From an uncultured Marmoricola sp. (GTDB taxonomy: Bacteria; Actinomycetota; Actinomycetes; Propionibacteriales; Nocardioidaceae): 13,917 bases of DNA. The position numbers were made by a program, and so were the translations under genes. Below are positions 5,306 through 11,453 of this stretch, piece by piece. The notes beneath the pieces are model-generated. The model saw only the letters and a list, made by a program, of their open reading frames with translations, made no database searches and was not told the origin of the DNA. The DNA is taken from the NCBI GenBank assembly GCA_937868455.1, contig CALMMO010000454.1, forward strand, positions 1 to 13,917, given 5' to 3'. The stretch's first letter is position 1. Each line of letters begins with the position of its first letter.

Positions 5306-6631
5306 TCAGGGCTCACGGCGAGGCGGGGACGCAGCAGAAAGGTCGGGGTCATCAACGGCGAAGGAACGCACTTTGCCGGGCCCGGTCTCAGCGGTTTCGA
5401 AACGAACCGTCACCACCGAGCGACCCGTTCCCCACACCCACCCAGCGCCGTACTCGCGGTGAGTGACGTCCATTCCGGGGGCCCATGTGCGGCTAGATCT
5501 CACACCCGAGGTGGGAATCTCTGGCAGGTCTACCTGGGGCTCACTGAGGTCAGTCTCTTGCGCGAACAGGTCTTCTTGAATCCAGTCGGCCAACCCCGAG
5601 ACCCCCACACCTAAGAGCCGAATGCCGCCAGAGGTGTCGACATCGCTCAACAAGGATGTGGCAACTTTGCTGATCATCCGAGGGTCGTCGGTCGGTTCGC
5701 CGAGGGTCGATGAACGCGTGAACGTCGAGAAGTCGTGTAGGCGCACCTTCAGTGTGATCGTGCGACCCGACAACCGTGAGTCTTTGAGGCGTTTGACGAC
5801 CTGAGCGCACTGTTTGATCACCAGACCTTCCAGGATGCGTCGATCAGTGTGGTCTGTCTCGTAGGTGTCCTCAACACTGACCGACTTGGTCTCGCGCTCT
5901 GCCACGACTGCTCGATCATCCTTCGCCCTGGCAAGGTCATAGAGGCCCGCCCCGTGCGCTTGTCCGAGTACTCGCACGAGTTCGTCGCGACTGATCTCGC
6001 GTAGACCTGCGACGGTACTGACTCCGATGCGTCGTAGTCGCTCTGTAGTTGCCGGGCCGATGCCCGGAATCACACTGACGTGCATGGGCCCGAGCAAATC
6101 GACTTCGGTGCCTGCAGCGACGATGGTGAGGCCATCGGGCTTGTCGAGATCCGAGGCGATCTTGGCGATCAGTTTCGAACTCCCGATGCCAATCGTGCCC
6201 GTCAGCCCACCTGTCACCTCGGTGAGGCGGGTCTTGAGGTCGTGGGCCAAGTTCGTCAAGGAGTCGAAATCGAAGGCCACTGGAACTGTTGCCGCTCGCA
6301 GATCAACGAATGCCTCATCGAAGGAGAGCGGCTCGACCAACGGACTCACGCTACGCAGCAAACTCATGATTGCTTCACTGGTCTCGTGGTAGGCGTGAAA
6401 GCGACCGGAGAGAAACGCAGCATGGGGGCAGCGGCGCCTGGCTTCGGCAGTCGACATGGCAGAGTGCACGCCGTACTTGCGAGCTTCGTAGGACGCGGTC
6501 GCGACAACTCCGCGTGGCCCGACGCCGCCAACGACTACGGGCTTACCGCGCAGTGAGGGCTTGTCGCGCTGTTCGACGGATGCGAAAAAGGCGTCAAGAT
6601 CCAGATGCAGGATTGAAGCTGAATCGCGCAC
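5306..6631 (-). CDS. dinB: DNA polymerase IV (Y-family, DinB1 type)
   Basis: A 441-residue translesion polymerase. The catalytic metal ligands are D11 (LDLDAFF) and D105/E106 (SFDEAF); F16 is at the steric-gate position. The palm and fingers span about residues 6-180, with the helix-hairpin-helix IPGIGPATTERLRRIG at about 188-203. The little finger covers about 245-350, followed by QEDLF (352-356), a good match to the beta-clamp binding motif. An extra C-terminal segment (about 383-431, WAPGMDVTHREYGAGWVWG and onward) resembles the extension of actinobacterial DinB1 proteins. The GTG start shares its first base with the stop of the upstream gene (TAGTG) and has no Shine-Dalgarno sequence, so translation is probably coupled. 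No LexA-type site was seen upstream. Confidence 0.93.
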   Translation of the reverse strand: MRDSASILHLDLDAFFASVEQRDKPSLRGKPVVVGGVGPRGVVATASYEARKYGVHSAMSTAEARRRCPHAAFLSGRFHAYHETSEAIMSLLRSVSPLVEPLSFDEAFVDLRAATVPVAFDFDSLTNLAHDLKTRLTEVTGGLTGTIGIGSSKLIAKIASDLDKPDGLTIVAAGTEVDLLGPMHVSVIPGIGPATTERLRRIGVSTVAGLREISRDELVRVLGQAHGAGLYDLARAKDDRAVVAERETKSVSVEDTYETDHTDRRILEGLVIKQCAQVVKRLKDSRLSGRTITLKVRLHDFSTFTRSSTLGEPTDDPRMISKVATSLLSDVDTSGGIRLLGVGVSGLADWIQEDLFAQETDLSEPQVDLPEIPTSGVRSSRTWAPGMDVTHREYGAGWVWGTGRSVVTVRFETAETGPGKVRSFAVDDPDLSAASPPRREP

Positions 6632-7065
6632 TAGGGGTGCTGGGGCAGCATGTGCAGCCAGGGCCTAGCCAAGAAGAACTCGCGCCCAGTGATTTCTTTC
6701 GGGGTGATCTCAACGACGTTGTACTTCAGGGTTGGTACCCACGGTCGCAGCGGAACGCCTTCGCTGCGGTGTTCCTCGTCTTCTTCGAGCTTGCGAGCGG
6801 TGCCACGAATGATCACGCTGCTGGCGGCGTCGTCGCTGAACTCATCGATCTCAAAGGCGATGTCGCTGTTCATGACAATGCCGAGAAGTTTGGATCCCTC
6901 CGCTGTGCGGAAGAGCAAGGTCTGTCCGTCGACGGCGTAATTGATCGGAGTGATGTGCACTTCGTCGCCGAGGTGGTACGCGAGGCGGCCGAACTCTTGG
7001 GCCCGCAACTTCTCCCAGCATTGTTCGGGAGTGAGTTGGGTGATGGGCTGTTCTTCGGTGTTCAT
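6631..7065 (-). CDS. Pyridoxamine 5'-phosphate oxidase-like flavin split-barrel protein
   Basis: A 144-residue protein of the PNPOx-like FMN-binding split-barrel superfamily. The N-terminal pattern CWEKLRAQEFGRLAYHLGDE is followed by HITPINYAVDGQTLLFRTAEGSK, the usual beta-hairpin run in which Arg and Ser/Lys contact the flavin or F420 phosphate. VIIRGTARKLEEDEE is a later barrel strand. Small actinobacterial proteins of this type bind FMN, F420 or heme; the substrate here cannot be told, and it is not the full-length PdxH. The ATG at 7065 has GGAGG nine bases upstream. It is the first gene of a two-gene unit with dinB, overlapping it by one base. A TAGGAT hexamer (7098-7103) could be its -10 element. 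Confidence 0.85.
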   Translation of the reverse strand: MNTEEQPITQLTPEQCWEKLRAQEFGRLAYHLGDEVHITPINYAVDGQTLLFRTAEGSKLLGIVMNSDIAFEIDEFSDDAASSVIIRGTARKLEEDEEHRSEGVPLRPWVPTLKYNVVEITPKEITGREFFLARPWLHMLPQHP

Positions 7066-7223
7066 GATTGCGAGCCTCCAACCGTGTCGATGATTCGATC
7101 CTAGTACCCGAGTGGGTCCATGGGTTGTGTCTCAACGGCACGTTTTACGTCCACAAGGCACTGATGACCCGTACGTATCCACACGATGTCAATTCGCGAT
7201 GGTGGACAGGGCGTTGACCCTCG
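7066..7223. promoter_or_regulatory. Divergent intergenic region with two DnaA-box-like sites
   Basis: It separates the minus-strand flavoprotein-dinB unit from the plus-strand DUF4192 gene, so it must hold promoters for both directions. TAGGAT (7098-7103, minus) is the only reasonable -10 seen. ACGTCCACA (7147-7155) and GTATCCACA (7175-7183) each differ in the first bases from the DnaA consensus but keep its core; they are 28 bp apart on the same strand. Confidence 0.3.
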
Positions 7224-8231
7224 ATGTTGGAGTGCATGAATCCCATTGAGTTCCAACTTCGCGAACCGGCTGATTTGTTGGCAACAGCGTTAGCAAACCT
7301 CGGCTTTCAGCCTCAAGACAGCCTGGTGTTGTTGACCTTCCGTCGAGACATTCCTTCGTTCTACGCGCGCGTGGACTTGCCAAAGGCGGAGGACGGCTGG
7401 GACCAGGTGTCTCGCACCTTGTGCGCTGCGGCGCGGCGCAATGGAGTCGATGTTGGGGCCGTGCTCGTCTATTCATCGAACCACGAGGTGGCGGCCTGCC
7501 AGGCGCAATCGCTGGTCGAAGCGTTGCATCGCATCGGTGTGCGGATCATTGAGGCGTTGCGCGCCGAAGAGGGGCGCTATTGGCCGCTCGTTGATCAGGC
7601 CGGTCACGTGCTGATGGGCCAGGGCGAAGGGGTGGCCTTTGACGTGAGCGCCCATCCACTCATCGTCGACAGGATTGTGTCGGGGGAGGTGTTGTTAGGC
7701 AGTCGCGAAGAACTGGCAGCTTTGCTCGCTGAGGACCAGCAGGCAAGTGCTGAGGTGGCCGTGGCCATCGACGGCGTGCGTGCCATCTCGCCGCACTGCG
7801 CCGCGCGAGAGATGGCCTGGGTGCACAAGACAGTTTGCAGATACCTGCGCACTCGAGCCTTTCTGAGCGCCGCCGACACAGCACGCATGCTGGTCGCGAT
7901 CAGCTTGCCCAGCATTCGTGATGCAGCCTGGGTGTGGCTGAGCAGATCGCAGGCCGGGACCAGCCGTGAACTGTGGTCGGACATCGTGCGGCGAGCGCCT
8001 CAGGAATGGCGGGACTCAGCAGCGGCAATCTTGGCCTTCAGTGCCTGGTTGGAAGGAAACGGAGCTCTAGCCTGGTGCGCAGTCGACCTGTGTCGAAGCA
8101 CATCCCCGTCGCATTCGATGGCCGACTTAGTGGCCGACTTGATGCTGGGAGCAGTCTCGCCCAACGCTTGGATGCCGATGGACTTGGAGACTTTCCCGAC
8201 CTGGACCGAAGGGATCAGCGCTGCGGGCTAG
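7224..8231 (+). CDS. DUF4192 domain protein
   Basis: A 335-residue protein with the N-terminal signature of the actinobacterial DUF4192 family: an LREPADLLATALANLGFQP opening, then DSLVLLTFRR. Family members are soluble and functionally uncharacterised. The second half (about 185-335) is helical and Ala/Trp-rich, including a tetratricopeptide-like GNGALAWCAVDLC segment that in the family is part of the same domain. Two ATG starts are possible, 7224 and 7236; neither has a well-spaced Shine-Dalgarno sequence (GGAG at 7229-7232 is only three bases from the second). The next gene on the same strand starts 132 bases after the stop and probably has its own control region. Confidence 0.85.
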   Translation: MLECMNPIEFQLREPADLLATALANLGFQPQDSLVLLTFRRDIPSFYARVDLPKAEDGWDQVSRTLCAAARRNGVDVGAVLVYSSNHEVAACQAQSLVEALHRIGVRIIEALRAEEGRYWPLVDQAGHVLMGQGEGVAFDVSAHPLIVDRIVSGEVLLGSREELAALLAEDQQASAEVAVAIDGVRAISPHCAAREMAWVHKTVCRYLRTRAFLSAADTARMLVAISLPSIRDAAWVWLSRSQAGTSRELWSDIVRRAPQEWRDSAAAILAFSAWLEGNGALAWCAVDLCRSTSPSHSMADLVADLMLGAVSPNAWMPMDLETFPTWTEGISAAG

Positions 8232-8267
8232 CGAATCTCCAGATCGTGGAACACCCGCACCAAACCC

Positions 8268-8341
8268 TTGACCTGACCTTGTTTGACACGACAAGTTCTA
8301 CTCGGGCCCCTTGATGGTGGCCACAGTCGGCACGTGCCGAC
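8268..8341 (+). promoter_or_regulatory. Control region of the GCS2-type ligase gene, with a 16-bp palindrome
   Basis: TTGACC (8268-8273) and a consensus TTGACA (8283-8288) are -35-like, but no TANNNT -10 is found at normal spacing. Further on, GTCGGCACGTGCCGAC (8326-8341) is a perfect 16-bp palindrome, 22 bases before the GTG start at 8364. It could be the operator of a dimeric repressor, or an 8-bp stem in the mRNA leader. Confidence 0.4.
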
Positions 8342-8351
8342 CGCTTGGGAG

Positions 8352-8357
8352 AAGGAG
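8352..8357 (+). promoter_or_regulatory. Ribosome binding site that sets the ligase start
   Basis: AAGGAG, six bases before the GTG at 8364. The frame is open from a TTG at 8283, but only this start has a good site, and it gives the N-terminus expected for the family. Confidence 0.75.
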
Positions 8358-8363
8358 CACAGG

Positions 8364-9833
8364 GTGGGCGAGCAAGTCGATCAGCAGGAATTCACACGAG
8401 CCGATCGCACGCGCTACCGCGAAAAGGTGCACCGCAACCTTGATGTGTTTGCCCGGATGTTGCGCGAGTCGCGCTTCGACTACGACGACCCGATGACTGG
8501 GCTTGAAATTGAACTAAACCTGGTCGATGAAAACTCTGAGCCCGCTCTGCGCAACGCCGAGGTGCTCGCTGAGATCGCCAACCCTGACTTCCAAACCGAG
8601 CTTGGTCAGTTCAATCTCGAAATCAACGCCGCCCCTAAGACTCTTCACGAGCGGGGGTTGGAAAAGTTTGAAGAGACCTTGCGCGCGAGTCTCAACGACG
8701 CCGAAGAGAAGGCCAGTCGGCTCGGGGCGCACCTGGTGATGATCGGCATCCTGCCAACCCTGGGTGAGGGGCACATGTCGCCTTCAACGATTAGTTCGAA
8801 CCCTCGCTACAAACTGCTAGGCGACGCCATCTTGGCCGCACGGGGTGAAGATCTCCAGATCGACATTGGGGGAGAGGAGCGGCTGACAACGACGTCTGAC
8901 TCGATCATCCCCGAGGCCGCCTGCACCAGCACTCAGTTTCACGTCCAGGTCAGTCCCGACCAGTTCCCGGACTACTGGAATGCCTCGCAGGTGATCTGCT
9001 CGGTCCAAATGGCTCTGGGCGCGAACTCGCCGTACTTGCTGGGCAAGGAGTTGTGGCGTGAGACCCGCATCCCCCTCTTCGAGCAGGCCACCGATACGCG
9101 CAGTGAAGAACTCAAGGTTCAAGGCGTGCGCCCGCGGGTGTGGTTTGGCGAGCGCTGGATCACCTCGATCTTCGATCTTTTCGAGGAAAACGTTCGCTAC
9201 TACAACGCGCTGTTGCCCATCGTGAATGATGAGGACCCACTGGAGGTGCTTGAGTCTGGTGGCACCCCTGCTTTGCACGAACTTCGGCTACATAACGGCA
9301 CTATCTACCGTTGGAATCGACCGGTGTACGACGTCGTCGAAGGCACCCCGCACCTGCGCGTGGAGAACCGAGTCCTTGCCGCAGGCCCCACAGTGGCCGA
9401 CACGATGGCTAATGCTGCCTTCTACTTCGGCCTGGTGCGTGAATTGGCCAACGACGAACGTCCGGTCTGGTCGCAGATGTCTTTCTCTGCCGCTGAGGAG
9501 AACTTTCACACTGCCGCACGAGATGGCATCGATGCGGAGTTGTACTGGCCTGGCATTGGTCACATCGGTGCCTGTGAGTTGACGCTTCGCAAGTTGCTCC
9601 CACTCGCGAAGGCTGGACTCGATGACTGGGGAGTGCCTGCCGATGAGTCGGACCGGTTGCTGCAGATCATTGAAGACCGCTGCAAGCGTGAGCAAAACGG
9701 ATCGTCGTGGTTTGTTGGCAAGGTGCGTGGCCGTGAAGAGCGAGGCACAACCCGTGCGGAGGCGCTGCGCGCAACCCTGCACGAATATCGAGGTCTCATG
9801 CATGCCAATGAGCCCGTGCACGGCTGGAATTAG
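8364..9833 (+). CDS. Glutamate-cysteine ligase family protein (GCS2-like, actinobacterial)
   Basis: A 489-residue ATP-dependent carboxylate-amine ligase of the GCS2 fold. Conserved blocks are GLEIELNLVD (46-55), FQTELGQFNLEIN (76-88), ACTSTQFHVQV (186-196), LGANSPYLLGKELWRETRIPL (218-238, longer than needed to recognise the family), RLHNGTIYRWNRPVYD (308-323) and LRVENRVLAAGPT (331-343). The Glu and Gln/Asn residues of the first, third and fifth blocks are the likely Mg-ATP and substrate ligands. Proteins of this kind are annotated as glutamate-cysteine ligases, which make gamma-glutamylcysteine. Most actinobacteria use mycothiol rather than glutathione, so the real amine substrate is uncertain. 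It is one gene after DUF4192 and tail to tail with the gene at 9830-10295, with overlapping stop codons. Confidence 0.88.
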   Translation: MGEQVDQQEFTRADRTRYREKVHRNLDVFARMLRESRFDYDDPMTGLEIELNLVDENSEPALRNAEVLAEIANPDFQTELGQFNLEINAAPKTLHERGLEKFEETLRASLNDAEEKASRLGAHLVMIGILPTLGEGHMSPSTISSNPRYKLLGDAILAARGEDLQIDIGGEERLTTTSDSIIPEAACTSTQFHVQVSPDQFPDYWNASQVICSVQMALGANSPYLLGKELWRETRIPLFEQATDTRSEELKVQGVRPRVWFGERWITSIFDLFEENVRYYNALLPIVNDEDPLEVLESGGTPALHELRLHNGTIYRWNRPVYDVVEGTPHLRVENRVLAAGPTVADTMANAAFYFGLVRELANDERPVWSQMSFSAAEENFHTAARDGIDAELYWPGIGHIGACELTLRKLLPLAKAGLDDWGVPADESDRLLQIIEDRCKREQNGSSWFVGKVRGREERGTTRAEALRATLHEYRGLMHANEPVHGWN

Positions 9834-10234
9834 GCGCGCGACCTCCGCTGAGGTGGGCGTGACCACACTCGGGTGCGTCCCGAGAAGGCGCACGTCCACG
9901 AAGTTCGCGTGACCGCGTAGAACGCCGGTGCAAAGCCGCGCGCGCTGAGTGCCGTTGTTGCCGCAGGACACCACAGTTGATCGAGGTCGGTGAGATGAGT
10001 AGGTCCGCATCGAGTGATCCACACACACGGATGCGGCTCATCAATGAGGTCGAGTGCAGCCCCAACGACGTCAATGCGCAGTCCAAGATCGAAGTCGCCT
10101 AAGGGGTCAATGTCTACGGCCGCACCTCCGGGCGTGCCCACATGCAGCATGGGCGGGAACCGTCTTGTGGTGCCTAGTCTCGAACCCAGGAGCAGAACTT
10201 CGGCGCGAAGACCTGAAGTTGGCGTTGGGCTCAT
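9830..10234 (-). CDS. Conserved-looking hypothetical protein, probably the frameshifted main part
   Basis: An open frame of 134 codons that reads like real protein: strands such as EVLLLGSR and LHVGTPGGAAVDIDPLG, then WITRCGPTHLTDLDQLW, ending in a basic tail. I do not recognise a named family. Its TAA overlaps the TAG of the convergent ligase gene by three bases (9830-9833), a tidy arrangement that supports a real gene. The ATG at 10234 has no Shine-Dalgarno sequence and a TGA stands two codons before it in frame. The expected beginning of the protein instead appears in the next frame over (10215-10295). A single extra base between about 10202 and 10215 would explain this. It may be a sequencing error, a recent pseudogene or a programmed frameshift. 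Confidence 0.55.
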   Translation of the reverse strand: MSPTPTSGLRAEVLLLGSRLGTTRRFPPMLHVGTPGGAAVDIDPLGDFDLGLRIDVVGAALDLIDEPHPCVWITRCGPTHLTDLDQLWCPAATTALSARGFAPAFYAVTRTSWTCAFSGRTRVWSRPPQRRSRA

Positions 10235-10295
10235 AGGTCAACTGTGCCGTGGCTTCGTCATGGTTGGTCGCGGGAATCCACAGGCTCACCCGCAT
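10202..10295 (-). pseudogene. Likely displaced N-terminus of the hypothetical gene
   Basis: From ATG 10295 this frame gives MRVSLWIPATNHDEATAQLT followed by YEPNANF, with strongly GC-rich third positions, like a real coding start. After about 10215 the same frame turns into Ser/Arg/His-rich sequence of non-coding character, while the neighbouring frame becomes protein-like (RAEVLLLG). Removing one base from the TCTTCG at about 10205-10212 joins the two as a protein of about 155 residues. A GTG at 10316 is an alternative start. Confidence 0.45.
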
Positions 10296-10301
10296 CCGGT
10301 G

Positions 10302-10331
10302 CTGACGCGAGAGCACTCAGACGAGTAGTGT
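10302..10331 (+). promoter_or_regulatory. Possible promoter of the universal stress protein gene
   Basis: CTGACG (10302-10307) and TAGTGT (10326-10331) with an 18-base spacer would give a leader of about 45 bases. It overlaps the start region of the divergent hypothetical gene. Confidence 0.3.
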
Positions 10332-10370
10332 CGCCCACGCCTGGCAATGTGCGCGGCAGGCTTAAACGTG

Positions 10371-10375
10371 AGGAG
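10371..10375 (+). promoter_or_regulatory. Ribosome binding site that sets the stress protein start
   Basis: AGGAG six bases before the GTG at 10382. The frame is open further upstream (to 10244), but the USP fold begins exactly at this GTG. Confidence 0.7.
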
Positions 10376-10381
10376 ATCTCA

Positions 10382-10786
10382 GTGGGAACCATCGTTGTTG
10401 GCTATGTCCCCAAGCCTGAGGGCAAAGCAGCCCTTCTGCGAGGAATCGATGAGGCTAAGTTGCGAAACTGTCGGCTCGTCGTCGTGAACTCCAACCGCGG
10501 TGGTCGCGACATGGACGATGAAGACAGCGTGCAAAGCCAGGCCGAGCTGCAAGAGATCGAGAGTCAACTCGAAGAGGCTGGCGTTGAATTTGAGGTCCGT
10601 CAGTTTGTTCGTGGACTAGAGCCTGCAGAGGACCTCATCGAGATTGCCACCGAGACCTCAGCCGAACTGATTGTGATCGGACTGCGCCGGCGTACTCCAC
10701 TCGGCAAGTTGATCTTGGGATCAAATGCTCAGCAGGTGCTCTTGGACTCCAAGTGCCCAGTCTTGGCGGTCAAGGCCGCCAAGTAG
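10382..10786 (+). CDS. Universal stress protein (UspA family)
   Basis: A 134-residue single-domain USP. The first strand is GTIVVGYVPKPEG (2-14), where the usual DGS/D after strand 1 is replaced by PKPEG. The nucleotide-binding loop is GLRRRTPLGKLILGSN, close to the G-2x-G-9x-G(S/T) ATP motif, but with Arg in place of the second Gly. ATP binding is therefore plausible but not certain. The C-terminal strand CPVLAVKAAK is typical. Such proteins are cytoplasmic dimers produced in stress or slow growth. The GTG at 10382 has AGGAG six bases upstream. The stop codon is directly followed by the ATG of the HhH-GPD gene, with no base in between (TAGATG), so both are one transcription unit. Confidence 0.88.
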   Translation: MGTIVVGYVPKPEGKAALLRGIDEAKLRNCRLVVVNSNRGGRDMDDEDSVQSQAELQEIESQLEEAGVEFEVRQFVRGLEPAEDLIEIATETSAELIVIGLRRRTPLGKLILGSNAQQVLLDSKCPVLAVKAAK

Positions 10787-11347
10787 ATGCCGTTTCAGAT
10801 CGCCAACCAGCCTGAGGCAGATCAGGTGCTCGATGAGCACCCCTTTGCTGTGCTTGTGGGGATGATGCTGGATCAGCAGTACGGCATGGAGCACGCCTTT
10901 AGAGGCGGATACAAGGTGCTGAGCAGGTTCGGCAACCTCGATCCCGAACTCATCGCCAACGCCGACCCGGAGTCGTTTAAGGCGCTGTGTTCTCTGCCTC
11001 CGGCCATTCATCGGTTCCCGGGTTCCATGGCTTCTCGGCTGCAAGACATGTCTCGGGCGATTGTCGATTCCTACGACGGTGACGTCACCCGTTTGTGGAG
11101 TGAGGCCACGACCGGCAAGGACCTGCTGACTCGGGTCCAGGCACTACCAGGCTTTGGTCGGCAGAAGGCACAGATCTTTGTGGCGTTGTTGGCGAAACAA
11201 CTGGGTGTTCGACCGCCTGGTTGGGAAGCGGCGGCAGGCGACTATGCCCTCGAGGGCTACCGCTCGGTGGCCGATGTGGTCGACGCGGACTCCCTTCAGA
11301 AGGTGCGCGACTACAAGAAATTGAAGAAGGCCCAGGCCGCTGGCTGA
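10787..11347 (+). CDS. HhH-GPD family base-excision repair protein (small actinobacterial type)
   Basis: A 186-residue protein of the HhH-GPD DNA glycosylase superfamily. The helix following [11 protein letters not shown] (21-31) corresponds to the substrate-pocket helix of AlkA/EndoIII-like enzymes. The helix-hairpin-helix [18 protein letters not shown] is at 120-137 and would contact the DNA backbone. After it, the segment [12 protein letters not shown] replaces the usual (V/L)D(T/R)HV with its catalytic Asp; D152 is a possible substitute. It has no Fe-S cysteine cluster and is shorter than Nth or MutY. It resembles an actinobacterial family annotated as HhH-GPD-type base-excision repair protein, of unknown lesion specificity. 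Its ATG directly abuts the USP stop, with no Shine-Dalgarno sequence of its own beyond the end of that gene. Confidence 0.85.
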   Translation: MPFQIANQPEADQVLDEHPFAVLVGMMLDQQYGMEHAFRGGYKVLSRFGNLDPELIANADPESFKALCSLPPAIHRFPGSMASRLQDMSRAIVDSYDGDVTRLWSEATTGKDLLTRVQALPGFGRQKAQIFVALLAKQLGVRPPGWEAAAGDYALEGYRSVADVVDADSLQKVRDYKKLKKAQAAG

Positions 11348-11355
11348 CCCGTTGC

Positions 11356-11383
11356 TTGGAAATCGCTTGGGGCGTGTCAGAAT
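11356..11383 (+). promoter_or_regulatory. Possible promoter of the principal sigma gene
   Basis: TTGGAA (11356-11361) and CAGAAT (11378-11383), spacer 16, with a TGT extended element just upstream of the -10. A consensus TTGACA at 11400-11405 has no -10 at normal spacing. No SigR-type GGAAT-GTT promoter was found. Confidence 0.3.
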
Positions 11384-11440
11384 GTCCCCTGCGGCCCTGT
11401 TGACAGCAACGGACTTTGTCGCGCCCACCACGCATTTTCT

Positions 11441-11447
11441 GGAGAGG
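11441..11447 (+). promoter_or_regulatory. Ribosome binding site that sets the principal sigma start
   Basis: GGAGAGG ends six bases before the GTG at 11454. The frame is open from 11352, but only this start is supported. Confidence 0.7.
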
Positions 11448-11453
11448 TTTTCT

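Noticed and set aside
4997..5614. 205-codon plus-strand open frame
   Set aside because: Arg/Gly/Ser/Pro-rich with no domain, crosses the terminator at 5220-5264 and runs antisense into dinB.
7066..7130. LexA-type SOS box before the flavoprotein-dinB unit
   Set aside because: No GAAC-N4-GTTC-like sequence was found on reading the region.
8283..8363. 27-residue N-terminal extension of the GCS2-type ligase
   Set aside because: It starts at the TTG of a TTGACA hexamer and spans the 16-bp palindrome; the GTG at 8364 has a strong ribosome binding site and fits the family.
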